Positions 18,366-27,537 of a stretch of DNA of 64,000 nucleotides are shown here, piece by piece; position 1 is the stretch's first letter, and the number at the start of each line of letters is the position of its first letter. The stretch is taken from contig NZ_FNAJ01000007.1 in NCBI RefSeq assembly GCF_900101905.1, positions 366,035 through 430,034 on the forward strand. Reading direction: 5' to 3'. The position numbers and the translations under genes are program-made. A model generated the notes under the pieces. It saw nothing but the letters and a program-made list of their open reading frames with translations. It had not been told where the DNA came from and searched no databases. This stretch comes from Myxococcus virescens. GTDB taxonomy: Bacteria; Myxococcota; Myxococcia; Myxococcales; Myxococcaceae.

Positions 18366-21300
18366 TTGGACAGCAAGCTCCCGCAGGAGTTCGACGACGC
18401 CGATGTCGCCATCATCGGCATGGCCGGGCGCTTTCCCGGCGCTCGGGATGTGGACACGCTCTGGGCCAATCTCCGCGAGGGAGTGGAGTCCATCCGCTTC
18501 TTCTCCAAGGAGGAGGCCCGCGCGGCAGGTGTGCCGGACGAGCGGCTGGAGGACCCGTCCTTCGTGCGGGCCGCGGCCATCCTTCCGGAGCCGGAGTCGT
18601 TCGACGCGGCCTTCTTCGACATGCCGCCACGTGAGGCGGAAATCACGGACCCCCAGCACCGTGTCTTCCTGGAGGCGTGCTGGGAGGCGCTCGAGCACGC
18701 TGGCTACTCACCGCGTGACTACGTCGGCGCCATCTCCGTGTTCGGCGGCGCCACGCTCAACACGTACCTGTTGATGAACCTGGCGCGGAACCCACGCGTG
18801 CTGGAGTCCTTCGAGCCGGTGCAGGTGAACATCGGCAACGGGGGCGACTTCCTGGCCACCCGCGTCTCGTACAAGCTCAACCTGAGGGGTGCCAGCCACA
18901 CCGTGCAGAGCGCGTGCTCCACCTCGCTGGTGGCGGTGCACCAGGCCTGCCAGAGCCTGCTCAATGGCGAGTGCGACATGGCGCTCGCGGGTGGTGCGTC
19001 CGTCAACGTGGGGTTCTTCAACGGGTACCGGCACGCGGAGGGCGGAATGGCCTCGCCGGATGGCCACTGCCGGCCCTTCGATGCGAAGGCGCAGGGCACG
19101 CTCTTTGGCAGCGGCGTGGGCGTGGTGCTGCTGAAGAAGCTGCGAGCCGCGGTGCGGGACGGTGACACCATCCACGCCGTCATCAAGGGCACGGCCACCA
19201 ACAATGACGGTGCGCTGAAGGCGGGCTTCACCGCGCCCAGCGTGGATGGTCAGGCTCAGGTGGTGGCGGAGGCGCTCGCGGCGTCGGCCCTGGAGGCGGA
19301 TGACATCAGCTACGTGGAGGCCCATGGCACCGCCACGCCGCTGGGCGACCCCATCGAGGTGCAGGCGCTCACCAAGGCCTTTCGTGCCACCACCCAGCGG
19401 CGGTGCTTCTGCGCGCTCGGCTCGGTGAAGGGCAACCTGGGCCACCTGGACGCGGCGGCGGGAGTCACCGGCCTGATGAAGACGGTGATGGCGCTGAAGT
19501 ATGGCGAGCTGCCGCCCAGTCTTCACTACGAGCGGCCCAACCCAGCCATCGACTTCGACAGCAGCCCGTTCTACGTCAACGCCACGCTCAAGCCCTGGCC
19601 CGCGGGTAACTCGCCGCGACGCGCTGGCGTGAGCTCCTTCGGCGTGGGTGGCACCAACGCGCACGTGGTGCTGGAGGAGGCTCCCCGGTTGCCCGCGAGC
19701 GCACCCTCGCGACGTGCATGGCACCTGTTGCCGCTGTCGGCCCGGACGCCCCCGGCGTTGGAGTCGGTCACGACGCGACTGGTGGAATCATTGAAGAACC
19801 AAGGGGGTGTGAATCTGGCGGACGTGGCCTGGACGCTCCAGGCCGGACGCCAACGTTTCCTGCACCGTCGCTTCGTGTTGGCGCGCGGCACGGAGGATGC
19901 GGTTGACGCGCTGTCGCAGCCACAAAGCCCTCGCGTGTTCACGGAGGCGCAGGACGCGGTGGAGCGGTCCGTGGCGTTCCTCTTCCCGGGCCAGGGCTCG
20001 CAGCACGTGGACATGGGGCGAGCGCTTTACGAGGCAGAGTCCGTCTTCCGCGCCGAGGTGGACCGCTGCGCGGAGTTGCTGAAGCCCCACCTGGACGGAC
20101 TGGACCTGAGGACGGTGCTGTACCCTCAGTCCGAGGCCGCCGAAGTCAGCGGGACGAAGCTGGCGCAGACGGCGCTCACGCAGCCCGCGCTCTTCACGCT
20201 GGAGTACGCAACCGCGCGCCTGTGGATGTCCTGGGGCGTGATGCCGCAGTCGATGCTGGGACACAGCATCGGCGAATACGTGGCGGCGTGCCTCGCGGGG
20301 GTCTTCTCGCTGGAGCATGCGCTGAGACTGGTGGCCGCGCGTGGCCGGCTCATGCAGGGACTTCCTTCCGGTGCGATGCTGGCGGTGCCCCTGTCCGAGG
20401 ACGAGGTTCAGCCGTACCTGCGCGCAGGCGGAGCCGAGCTGAGTCTGGCGGCCGTCAATGGCCCCATGCAGTGCGTGCTGTCGGGGACGCACCCCGCTGT
20501 CGAAGCGGTGCGAAAGCAGCTCCAGGAGGCGGGGATTCAGTGCCAGCCGCTGGTGACGTCGCATGCCTTCCACTCGTCGATGATGGACTCCATCCTCGAC
20601 GCGTTCGCCGCGCAGGTGGCCACGGTGCCGCTGGCGGCGCCCACGCTTCCATTCGTCTCCAACGTCACCGGTACCTGGGTGACGGCTGAGCAGGCGACGA
20701 GCCCTCGTTACTGGGCCGAGCACCTGCGCGGGACGGTGCGCTTCGCGGACGGCTTGCACGCGCTCCTCACCGACGCCAGGCGCGTCTTGCTGGAGGCAGG
20801 CCCGGGCCAGGTGCTGGGGAAGCTGGCGAAGCGTCACCCCGCCTTCACGGCCTCACACACGGTGCTGGCTTCCATGCCTCCGCCCAAGGACGACGGGGCC
20901 ACCGCCGGCATGGCGCCGCTGGCCTATGAGACGCTCGGCCGGCTGTGGCAAGCGGGCGTCCGCGTGGACTGGAAGGGGTTCCATGGCGCGGAGGTTCGCT
21001 ACCGGGTGCCGCTCCCCACCTATCCCTTCGAGCGCCAGCGCTTCTGGATCGAACCCGCCGCCGGCGAGACCGCGCCTCGGGTCACGATTGCATCCCAACC
21101 TGTGACGGCGGCGCAGGACGCCACGTCTCAGGTTTCGCAGGTGGAACCAGGGGGCGAAGCTGGCAGTGCTCGCCCGTATCAGTCGCGCCCGCAGCTTCGC
21201 AGCGCATATGTCATGCCGGGCACGCCACTCCAGCGGTCGCTGGTGGAGCTGTGGCAGGAGATGCTGGGCGTGGCGCCCATCGGCATCCAGGACAACTTCT

Positions 21301-21560
21301 TCGAACTCGGCGGCGACTCGCTCATCGCCGTGCAGCTCAGTGGCCGCATCAAGAAGCAGTTGGGCTTGGACCTGCCTGCATCGAGCCTCTACGAAGGCGT
21401 CACCGTGGAAGCCCTGGCGGCGCTGCTGAAGCCGGCGGAAGCGGAGGGGCAGGAGCGTCGTGAAGAGGCGCCAGCGGCGGATGCTTCGCTTCAGCGTCGC
21501 AAGCAGACCCTGGCGCGGCAGCGCAACCTTCGTCGCTTCGACGACGATGATGATGCGTGA
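18366..21560 (+). CDS. Type I polyketide synthase, KS-AT-ACP
   Basis: A minimal extension module of about 1064 residues with no reductive domain, so it should leave a beta-keto group. KS spans about 12-440 with SACSTS (Cys near 183). AT has GQGSQ near 540, GHSIGEY near 633 and the malonyl-type HAFH motif near 735. ACP has LGGDSL near 980. The reading frame also has an ATG at 18270 that overlaps the end of the preceding PKS by 41 bp. I prefer the TTG at 18366 because GGAG at 18354-18357 is spaced 8 bases from it and the protein then starts just before the KS motif IAIIGMAGRFPG-like segment, as in the other modules here. It is transcribed with the KS-AT-KR-ACP gene upstream and ends at a convergent junction with structured DNA. 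Confidence 0.94.
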   Translation: MDSKLPQEFDDADVAIIGMAGRFPGARDVDTLWANLREGVESIRFFSKEEARAAGVPDERLEDPSFVRAAAILPEPESFDAAFFDMPPREAEITDPQHRVFLEACWEALEHAGYSPRDYVGAISVFGGATLNTYLLMNLARNPRVLESFEPVQVNIGNGGDFLATRVSYKLNLRGASHTVQSACSTSLVAVHQACQSLLNGECDMALAGGASVNVGFFNGYRHAEGGMASPDGHCRPFDAKAQGTLFGSGVGVVLLKKLRAAVRDGDTIHAVIKGTATNNDGALKAGFTAPSVDGQAQVVAEALAASALEADDISYVEAHGTATPLGDPIEVQALTKAFRATTQRRCFCALGSVKGNLGHLDAAAGVTGLMKTVMALKYGELPPSLHYERPNPAIDFDSSPFYVNATLKPWPAGNSPRRAGVSSFGVGGTNAHVVLEEAPRLPASAPSRRAWHLLPLSARTPPALESVTTRLVESLKNQGGVNLADVAWTLQAGRQRFLHRRFVLARGTEDAVDALSQPQSPRVFTEAQDAVERSVAFLFPGQGSQHVDMGRALYEAESVFRAEVDRCAELLKPHLDGLDLRTVLYPQSEAAEVSGTKLAQTALTQPALFTLEYATARLWMSWGVMPQSMLGHSIGEYVAACLAGVFSLEHALRLVAARGRLMQGLPSGAMLAVPLSEDEVQPYLRAGGAELSLAAVNGPMQCVLSGTHPAVEAVRKQLQEAGIQCQPLVTSHAFHSSMMDSILDAFAAQVATVPLAAPTLPFVSNVTGTWVTAEQATSPRYWAEHLRGTVRFADGLHALLTDARRVLLEAGPGQVLGKLAKRHPAFTASHTVLASMPPPKDDGATAGMAPLAYETLGRLWQAGVRVDWKGFHGAEVRYRVPLPTYPFERQRFWIEPAAGETAPRVTIASQPVTAAQDATSQVSQVEPGGEAGSARPYQSRPQLRSAYVMPGTPLQRSLVELWQEMLGVAPIGIQDNFFELGGDSLIAVQLSGRIKKQLGLDLPASSLYEGVTVEALAALLKPAEAEGQERREEAPAADASLQRRKQTLARQRNLRRFDDDDDA

Positions 21561-21582
21561 CCGCTCCACCACTTGCTGTGAT

Positions 21583-21653
21583 GGACGGCTCGCATGAAGG
21601 GGCCGTCCTTCGTGGGCATCGTTTGGGGCGGGGGGCGATGCGGGGGTCCCCGC
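21583..21653. terminator. Convergent intergenic hairpins, probable two-way terminator
   Basis: The 102-bp gap between the convergent KS-AT-ACP and acyltransferase genes holds three inverted repeats: GGACGGC (21583-21589) with GCCGTCC (21602-21608), CATCG with CGATG around a G-rich loop (about 21617-21640), and GCGGGG-GT-CCCCGC (21640-21653). There is no long T-run, so an intrinsic terminator in the strict sense is not shown. Confidence 0.5.
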
Positions 21654-21662
21654 CTCGAAGTT

Positions 21663-22901
21663 TCAGGGTGTCTTGCGAATGCGAGCGTTCTGGGTGCCGC
21701 TAGCAGCCATGGCCATTGCCACGCGGGAGTAGGCAGACACGTAAGGCTGAAGCACCGTGCGTGACCAGCGCCCCGGAATCCACAGGTAGCTGTACAGCCC
21801 GTGCCTGCGCGCGCCACGGCGCCGCTTCGTCTCGTACCCGCTGGCGCCCAGCCAGAGTTTCTTGACGCCGAGCTCATAGGCCCGGCGCAGGGGCTCGTAG
21901 AATGCGAGGTTGAAGTACAGCGGCGTCTCGGATGCCCCGGCCTCGGCGCGGCCGACCCGGTAGAACCACATCTCATCGTTCTTGTGGAGCAACAGAGAGA
22001 ATCCGATGGGGTCGCCGTTCTGGTAGGCGACCACGGCCTCGGCCTCGGGCGAGACGTGCTGGTCGAGCGCTGCCCAGAACGTGGATGGATGGCGGAGGTG
22101 CTCGCTGCCGTACTTGGAGTAGGTCACCTCGTAGAACCGCTCCAGTTGCTCCGCCATCTCGCCCATCCGGGAGACGCGCTCGAAGCGAACGCCCGCATCC
22201 CGAGCGTGAGCCATTTCCTTCTTGAGCACCCGCCGGACGTCGCTCTTGAACTGCCCCAGGTAGGCGTCGAAGTTGTCCCCCGGGACATCCATGACGTTGT
22301 CGTCGTAGATGAAGATTTCCTGGAACGTCGCCGAGGTGAGCGCCTCTCTCAGCGTCGTGTCATCCCGTTCCACGCCGTAGAAGTAGAGCGGCAGCCGCTC
22401 GCTGGTGGCGAGGTCCCGGAGCCCTTGGAGGATGAGCTCCCGAGCCTGCTTCGCGACGTCCACGGACTGCGCGGCACAGTGGATGCTGCTCCGCATGCTG
22501 AGCGGGCTGGTGACGAAGACGCCGCCATCGAAGCCTGCTCCCGTGCGCCAGGCCACGTTGCGGTAGAGGTCCGCCGCAGCGATGGCCACCCGGCTCCAGG
22601 CCGGCCCGTTGGCGAAGCCTTTCTTCCAACTGGTGAAGAGGAAATGCTCCAGCGAGTAGGGCGTGTAGATGGTCTTGCTGCGGGTGATGAAACATGGGCA
22701 CAGCGCGACGGGAGTGCCCTGCTGATACGCAATGGCATATCGCAGGGACAGCTCCCCCCGGGCCATGGCGGACAGGTCGACCGCGTCCAGCATGCGGAAC
22801 CAGCGTCGGCCGAAGAAGACGCTCGACTCGGAGGTGAGGGCATCCAGCTCCGCGTCGCTCAGGTGGCTGACGGAGTCGTGGAATTTCAGGGTAAGCGTCA
22901 T
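21663..22901 (-). CDS. FemAB/GNAT-like acyltransferase (BioF2-like / DUF482 type)
   Basis: A 412-residue soluble protein with no signal peptide or membrane segment. The C-terminal half looks like the GNAT fold used by FemAB-type and BioF2-like acetyltransferases: a basic SDVRRVLKKE helix near 215, an E-x-x-x-x-FYEVTY segment near 255, W-F-Y-R-V-G near 315, and a closing segment with LGASGYETKRRRG near 365. Members of this broad group transfer acyl or aminoacyl groups (from acyl-CoA or aminoacyl-tRNA) to amines. The substrate cannot be told from the sequence. It lies 31 bp downstream of the GST-like gene on the same strand, so the two probably share a transcript. Its presence in the accessory block suggests acylation of an amine on the product, but a function in envelope metabolism is an alternative. 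Confidence 0.75.
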   Translation of the reverse strand: MTLTLKFHDSVSHLSDAELDALTSESSVFFGRRWFRMLDAVDLSAMARGELSLRYAIAYQQGTPVALCPCFITRSKTIYTPYSLEHFLFTSWKKGFANGPAWSRVAIAAADLYRNVAWRTGAGFDGGVFVTSPLSMRSSIHCAAQSVDVAKQARELILQGLRDLATSERLPLYFYGVERDDTTLREALTSATFQEIFIYDDNVMDVPGDNFDAYLGQFKSDVRRVLKKEMAHARDAGVRFERVSRMGEMAEQLERFYEVTYSKYGSEHLRHPSTFWAALDQHVSPEAEAVVAYQNGDPIGFSLLLHKNDEMWFYRVGRAEAGASETPLYFNLAFYEPLRRAYELGVKKLWLGASGYETKRRRGARRHGLYSYLWIPGRWSRTVLQPYVSAYSRVAMAMAASGTQNARIRKTP

Positions 22902-22932
22902 GGCCGGGTGGCTTCGTCGGGCGCGGATTCGC

Positions 22933-23619
22933 TCAGCCGTTGAGGAGCTGGACGGCGGGGTGCCGCTTGGGGCTGGCGAGGTGCCGCGCGAGGTTGGGGC
23001 GCTGCTTCATGCGCTCGAAGAACCCGAACAGCCCAGGGTAGGTGCTCTCCAGAAGATCCTGGAGGCCGTTGTCCACGAGCAGCTCCAGGAAGCCGAAGAC
23101 GCTGGTGTCCGCCACCGTCACGGAGGGGCCGACGAAGAAGCCGTCACCACTGCCGTTGCTCTTCAGCAGCCGCTCGAAGTGCCCGAGCCACTGCGGCAGT
23201 TCCTCGCCCAGGATGATGGGGAGCTGCTCGGAGAGCTGCTCCGGCGTGAGCGAGGTCAGGCTGCGCGCACGCGCCGTCACTTCCTCGACGCCGTCGATGA
23301 TCATGTCGCAGGCGGCGGTCTCCCGCGCGTCCTTCCCATAGAGGCCGCGGGTGCGCGCGACGTGGCGCATGATGGCCAGGCTCTGCACCACGCGGAAGCC
23401 GTCCGGCTCCTCCCACAGCGGCACCTTGTCGAAGGCCAGCATGCCAGCCGCCTTGATGGCCTCGAAGGCCGGTGTCTTCACCTTGGCCTGCACGTCATAC
23501 GTGCCCAGGTCGATGTCCTCGTACTCCGTTCCGGACTCGGCGAGCAGCAGGCGGATCTTCTCAGCGACGCCTCGACCCGTGAAATACGACAGGCGCGGCA
23601 ATGATGATTGAGCGTTCAT
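22933..23619 (-). CDS. Glutathione S-transferase family protein
   Basis: A 228-residue cytosolic protein of normal GST length. The N-terminal thioredoxin-fold half starts LSYFTGRGVAEKIRLLLAE and contains Q-S-L-A-I-M-R-H-V-A near 88, the GSH-binding Ser segment and first helix of the second half, as in sigma-class-like enzymes. The C-terminal helical half contains the N-capping box segment V-A-D-T-S-V-F near 175. The Tyr of LSYFTGRG is the probable catalytic residue. It is divergent from the LanB-like gene across a 71-bp gap and is followed by the acyltransferase gene. In natural-product clusters such proteins act as isomerases, thiol-transfer enzymes or detoxifiers; nothing here decides between these. 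Confidence 0.88.
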   Translation of the reverse strand: MNAQSSLPRLSYFTGRGVAEKIRLLLAESGTEYEDIDLGTYDVQAKVKTPAFEAIKAAGMLAFDKVPLWEEPDGFRVVQSLAIMRHVARTRGLYGKDARETAACDMIIDGVEEVTARARSLTSLTPEQLSEQLPIILGEELPQWLGHFERLLKSNGSGDGFFVGPSVTVADTSVFGFLELLVDNGLQDLLESTYPGLFGFFERMKQRPNLARHLASPKRHPAVQLLNG

Positions 23620-23646
23620 ACAGGGTTCGTGGTTGGAAGGGAGAGG

Positions 23647-23659
23647 CTCTATACTAGAG
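23647..23659. promoter_or_regulatory. Short palindrome in a divergent promoter region
   Basis: CTCTA-TAC-TAGAG, a perfect 5-bp inverted repeat, lies within the only AT-rich patch of the 71-bp gap between the GST-like gene (minus) and the LanB-like gene (plus). It could be an operator or overlap the -10 regions of either promoter. Chance occurrence is possible. Confidence 0.3.
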
Positions 23660-23673
23660 TAAACGTATTATTC

Positions 23674-23681
23674 GGAAGGGG
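23674..23681 (+). promoter_or_regulatory. Ribosome binding site supporting the TTG start of the LanB-like gene
   Basis: GGAAGGGG stands 9 bases before TTG at 23691. No ATG with a comparable site lies near the start of the conserved sequence. Confidence 0.6.
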
Positions 23682-23690
23682 CAGACTTCC

Positions 23691-26027
23691 TTGACTGGTG
23701 TATCCGAGCCTCTGGATTCCACGAAGCCCGACGCACCCGCGCTCGTCTCCCTTGCTCCAGGAATGGCCCTGTGGCCTTGGGCCGCGCTGCGTGGCGCCGG
23801 CTTTCCCGCTCAGGATGCGCTCCGCCTCGCGGCTCCGACAGCGGCCTCCGCCGCCGATACATGGCTTGCGTCAGGACTTGAGACACCTGGTGACGCACTG
23901 CGCACCGCGTTCGACTCGGACCTGCTGGGTATCAGCGCGGCGCTGCGCTCGCTCGCGGGGGAGTCCCACCTGCGCGAGGCCCTCCTGTGGCAGAACCGCC
24001 ATGCCTATAAGACGGGCGTGGAGCCGCTGGCGGCCCTTCCCGCCACCGCTCGGAACAGCAAGGCCCGGCAGCGTGAGCGGCTGGTGGCCTCCTACGTCCA
24101 GCGCTACAGCACCAAGAACGACACCATTGGCTTCTTTGGTCCCGTGGGTTGGGCTCGGCTCTCGCCGTCGAATGAAGGGCTGCGCTGGACGCCCGGACAG
24201 CGGCTCGTCTCCCGGCGCGCGGTCTATTTCGAGACGTGGTGCCTGGATGCGCTCAGCGCCGCCCTGGCGCGCGACGCGTCTCTGCGTCACTGGGCACCGC
24301 CCCGGCTGTTGCCTTACTTCCGGCTGGAGGGGCACGTGCTTCACGGCCCCATGCCGACGCCGGTGGAGCTGAGCCCGGAGCAGGCGCTGCTGCTGTCTCG
24401 GTGTGATGGCTCGGCCAGCGCCGCGAGCATCGCGCGGGAGCTCACGGCCGGTGATTCGCCTGCCTTTGCCTCGCAGGATGAAATCTTCACGGCGCTCGAA
24501 CAGGCGGTGGGTTTCGGTGTCCTGGTCTGGGGCTGGGAGGTGCCGCTCGTCATCCGGCCCGAGGTGGTGCTGCGCGGTGCGTTGATGGCCATCGAGGATG
24601 CAGACGCGCGGGCCCGTGCGCTGGCGCCGCTGGAGCGTCTGGAGCGCGCGCGGGCCGGCGTCGAAGCCGCGGCGGGGACGCCCACGGCGCTGGATGCCGC
24701 GGTCGCGGAGCTGGAGGCTGTGTTTCAGGAGGTGACAGGGGCGCCGCCGACGCGCGCGGCGGGCCAGACGTATGCTTCGCGGACGCTCATCTACGAGGAC
24801 TGTGCGCGGGACGGCGATTTGGTGCTGGGCGCTCCGGTGATTGGCCGGCTCGGAGCCGTGCTGGAGCTGGTGCTGACCGGAGCGCGGTGGCTGGTGGGCG
24901 AGGTGACACGGGGGACGCGCGCGGGCCTGGATGCACTCTTCGACCGGTTGTCCGAAGGCGGCGCACCCGTGTCGCTCACGGCGCTCCAGCTCGCCTTCGT
25001 CCAGGGACTCAAGGACCCGGCCTCTGAAGCGGAGCTGATGCCCGTGGCCAAGGCCGTCGCCGAGCATCGCCGACGCTGGCGTGAGCTCTTTGCCCTGGAG
25101 CCAGAGGTCCGCCGCCAGACGCGCACCGTCGATTCGCTCCGGCCCCGCGTGCTCGAGGCCTTCGGCGAGGTGGGCCCGGCGTGGCGAAGCCGCTGGCACG
25201 CCTCACCGGACGTGATGATTGACGCGGCCAGCGAGGAGGCCGTTCGCGCCGGGGACTACCAGTTGGTGCTGGGCGAACTGCATTTGTGCAACAGCATCTC
25301 CTCGCTCTTCGTGGAACAGCACCCCGCGCCCGAGGAGCTCTTCGCGCTCGCGGAGCGGTGTGCCTCCGGGGCCGACGTGGTGCCCGTGTTCCCGAAGTCC
25401 GAGTGGAGCCAGCGGACGCTGCCGTGTCTCTTCCCGCGAGACAGCCTCTACTACCTCTCCGGGCAGGAGCCGCCGCCCCAGCCGGGTGCTCGCGCGCTCC
25501 GCGTGGGGGACATGGTGGTGGAGCGGCGTGACGGCACGCTGGAGGTCCTCGACCGCGTGAGCGGGCGCCGCTTCGGCCTGATGGAGTTCATGGCCGTGTT
25601 CCTGGAACAGCGCTGCGCCAGCATCTTCGACCTGGCGCTGGCCGATGACTACTCGCCTCGGGTGACCGTGGATGGCGTGGTCGTCGCCCGTGAGCGCTGG
25701 AGCGCGCCTGCTTCCGAGCTGGGCTTCGCCGGACTCACGGACCCGATGGCGCAATGGCTGGAGGCCCGGCGTTGGCAGCAGGGACTGGGCATTCCGCGTT
25801 TCGCGTTCTTCAAGGTGGCAACGGAGCGCAAGCCGTGCTTCGTGGACTTCGACAGCCCCTTGCTGGTGGAGATGATGGCGAAGCTGGTGCGGCGCACGGC
25901 GGAGGCGTCGCCGGCTTCACGCGTCCAGTTCTCGGAGATGCTGCCGGACCCCGAGCACCTCTGGCTCACCGACGCGGCTCAGCGCCGCTACACGAGCGAG
26001 CTGCGGCTGGTCTGCGAGATGTCTTGA
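23691..26027 (+). CDS. LanB-like protein, lantibiotic dehydratase N-terminal (glutamylation-type) domain only
   Basis: A 778-residue protein resembling the N-terminal domain of class I lantibiotic dehydratases, the part that uses aminoacyl-tRNA (Glu-tRNA in the characterised LanB enzymes). Visible signs are a conserved early block STKNDTIGFFGPVGWARL near 140-160, V-Y-F-E-T-W-C-L-D near 185, a long alpha/beta middle, a GELHLCNS segment near 525 and a C-terminal F-A-F-F-K segment near 705. It is shorter than full LanB (about 1000 residues) and shows no separate elimination (SpaB_C-type) domain. Short LanB-like proteins of this kind include peptide aminoacyl-tRNA ligases. The start is TTG at 23691, supported by GGAAGGGG at 23674-23681. 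The ATP-grasp-like gene follows after 55 bp. No precursor-peptide ORF is seen beside it. Family call is good; the reaction is unknown. Confidence 0.75.
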   Translation: MTGVSEPLDSTKPDAPALVSLAPGMALWPWAALRGAGFPAQDALRLAAPTAASAADTWLASGLETPGDALRTAFDSDLLGISAALRSLAGESHLREALLWQNRHAYKTGVEPLAALPATARNSKARQRERLVASYVQRYSTKNDTIGFFGPVGWARLSPSNEGLRWTPGQRLVSRRAVYFETWCLDALSAALARDASLRHWAPPRLLPYFRLEGHVLHGPMPTPVELSPEQALLLSRCDGSASAASIARELTAGDSPAFASQDEIFTALEQAVGFGVLVWGWEVPLVIRPEVVLRGALMAIEDADARARALAPLERLERARAGVEAAAGTPTALDAAVAELEAVFQEVTGAPPTRAAGQTYASRTLIYEDCARDGDLVLGAPVIGRLGAVLELVLTGARWLVGEVTRGTRAGLDALFDRLSEGGAPVSLTALQLAFVQGLKDPASEAELMPVAKAVAEHRRRWRELFALEPEVRRQTRTVDSLRPRVLEAFGEVGPAWRSRWHASPDVMIDAASEEAVRAGDYQLVLGELHLCNSISSLFVEQHPAPEELFALAERCASGADVVPVFPKSEWSQRTLPCLFPRDSLYYLSGQEPPPQPGARALRVGDMVVERRDGTLEVLDRVSGRRFGLMEFMAVFLEQRCASIFDLALADDYSPRVTVDGVVVARERWSAPASELGFAGLTDPMAQWLEARRWQQGLGIPRFAFFKVATERKPCFVDFDSPLLVEMMAKLVRRTAEASPASRVQFSEMLPDPEHLWLTDAAQRRYTSELRLVCEMS

Positions 26028-26082
26028 ACAGCTCGCGGCCTTTCAACGGTTTCACCCCTGTTCATGAAGGAGCCGTACGCCC

Positions 26083-27522
26083 ATGAGCGTGCCCGAGCCG
26101 ATTCCCGGCGGACAATTCCCTCCAGAAGTCAAAGCGCTGCACGGCCAGCTTTCCCCTGCCGCCGCTGCGTTCCTGGAGTTCACAGAGCGCGTCCCCGAGG
26201 CCCTTTCGCGCCACAAGTTCAAGCCGCACGAGGCGTCGCCGTTCATCACCTATGAGCTGCATGCGTGGCCTACCTTCGTGGAGGGCCCGGTTGCACGACA
26301 GATGCGGGAGGTCGCCCCGGCGCTCTGCCGGCTCATCAAGCGGGCCCCCCGGCGCCTGCTGGGAGCTACGGATCGCGCGGCGGCGTTCTACGGGCTGCCG
26401 CATGAGCGGGCGCACGCGGCGCTCGAGGCCCTGGCGCGGACGGATGACGCCCGCGGAGCCATTGGCCGTGGTGACTTCATCCATGACGGCACGGCCTTCA
26501 AGTGCGTGGAGTTCAACCTGACCGCGGGTGTCGGGGGCTGGGAGACGGCCATCCACGTCCAACAGGTGCTGGCGCAGCCCGCGATGCAGCGCTTCGCCAT
26601 GGAGCAGCGGCTGCGCGTCCGTCAGCCGCGGACGCTGCGCGACTTCTTCTCCAACGTTGTCGACACCGTGCGGCGTGACATCGACTGGGAAGGGGAGTGC
26701 AACATCGGCATCCTCTTCTCCCCGAGCACCTTGCCGGAAGCAGGCCCGGCGGAGCAGGTGAGCCGGTTCTTCACCGCCCAGCTCCAGGAACTCCTCCAGC
26801 CCGAAGGTGCGCGCGGCGAGGTTCTCCTGGCCGCCTATGGCTCGGTGGAATCAGAGCCCGGCGCCCACCTCACGCTCCGGGGCAAGCGGCTGCACGCCGT
26901 GGTGGAGTACGACGCGCGAGACAGGCAGGCGATGGCGGGAGCGACCTACGTCGCGCAGGCTCAGGCCGCGTTCGATGCCCGGACGGTCAGCCTCCTCAAC
27001 GGCCCGGCGCAGGATGTGCTCGACGACAAGCGCAACCTCGCGCTGCTCTGGGAGCACGTGACGTCGCCCGCGCTGTCCGAGGCGGAACAGGAGTTGGTGC
27101 GCCGGAACGTGCCCTGGTCATGCCGGGTGGAACGGACGCACGTCGAGCGGGACGGGGCGCGGTACCTGGTTCCGGAGCTGCTGGCCTCGCAACGCGAGTC
27201 CCTGGTCCTCAAGCCGGGCCGGGACTACGGCGGCGAGTCCGTTCTGGTGGGCGGGACGACCTCCGCCGCAGACTGGGACACCGCCGTGCGCAAGGCGCTC
27301 GACGTGGGCGGCTGGGTGGTGCAGGAGCGCGTGCACCCGATGCCCCTCCATACGCTGGGACCGGAAGGCACGGTGGTGCCCTACATCGCCGTCTGGGGGC
27401 TCTTCGTGCTCGGAGAGACCTACGGCGGGCACTTCCTTCGCATGTGCCCCATGCGGCGGGGCACCGGCGTGGTGAACGTCGCGCAGGGCGCCATCGTGGG
27501 CGCCCTCATCGAACTGGAGTGA
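26083..27522 (+). CDS. ATP-grasp-like ligase, circularly permuted / glutathionylspermidine-synthase-like (copy 1)
   Basis: A 479-residue protein that I read as a distant member of the circularly permuted ATP-grasp or glutathionylspermidine-synthase-like group. It has an acidic, metal-site-like segment K-C-V-E-F-N-L-T-A-G-V-G-G-W-E-T near 140, a late glycine loop LVLKPGRDYGGESVLVG near 370 (probable nucleotide loop with its Lys), VVQERV near 410 and a C-terminal T-G-V-V-N-V-A-Q-G-A segment that resembles ATP-grasp Asn/metal sites. Such enzymes join a carboxylate to an amine at the expense of ATP. AAGGAG at 26067-26072 precedes the ATG. It is paired with the LanB-like gene and has a full-length paralogue at 39948-41396. 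Its convergent neighbour ends 15 bp away, across a small GGCC-TCGG-GGCC inverted repeat. Substrate unknown. Confidence 0.7.
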   Translation: MSVPEPIPGGQFPPEVKALHGQLSPAAAAFLEFTERVPEALSRHKFKPHEASPFITYELHAWPTFVEGPVARQMREVAPALCRLIKRAPRRLLGATDRAAAFYGLPHERAHAALEALARTDDARGAIGRGDFIHDGTAFKCVEFNLTAGVGGWETAIHVQQVLAQPAMQRFAMEQRLRVRQPRTLRDFFSNVVDTVRRDIDWEGECNIGILFSPSTLPEAGPAEQVSRFFTAQLQELLQPEGARGEVLLAAYGSVESEPGAHLTLRGKRLHAVVEYDARDRQAMAGATYVAQAQAAFDARTVSLLNGPAQDVLDDKRNLALLWEHVTSPALSEAEQELVRRNVPWSCRVERTHVERDGARYLVPELLASQRESLVLKPGRDYGGESVLVGGTTSAADWDTAVRKALDVGGWVVQERVHPMPLHTLGPEGTVVPYIAVWGLFVLGETYGGHFLRMCPMRRGTGVVNVAQGAIVGALIELE

Positions 27523-27537
27523 GGCCTCGGGGCCGCG

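Noticed and set aside
23633..23655. TTGGAA and TATACT as a promoter of the LanB-like gene
   Set aside because: The spacer is only 11 bases. The TATACT may belong to another promoter arrangement that I cannot define.
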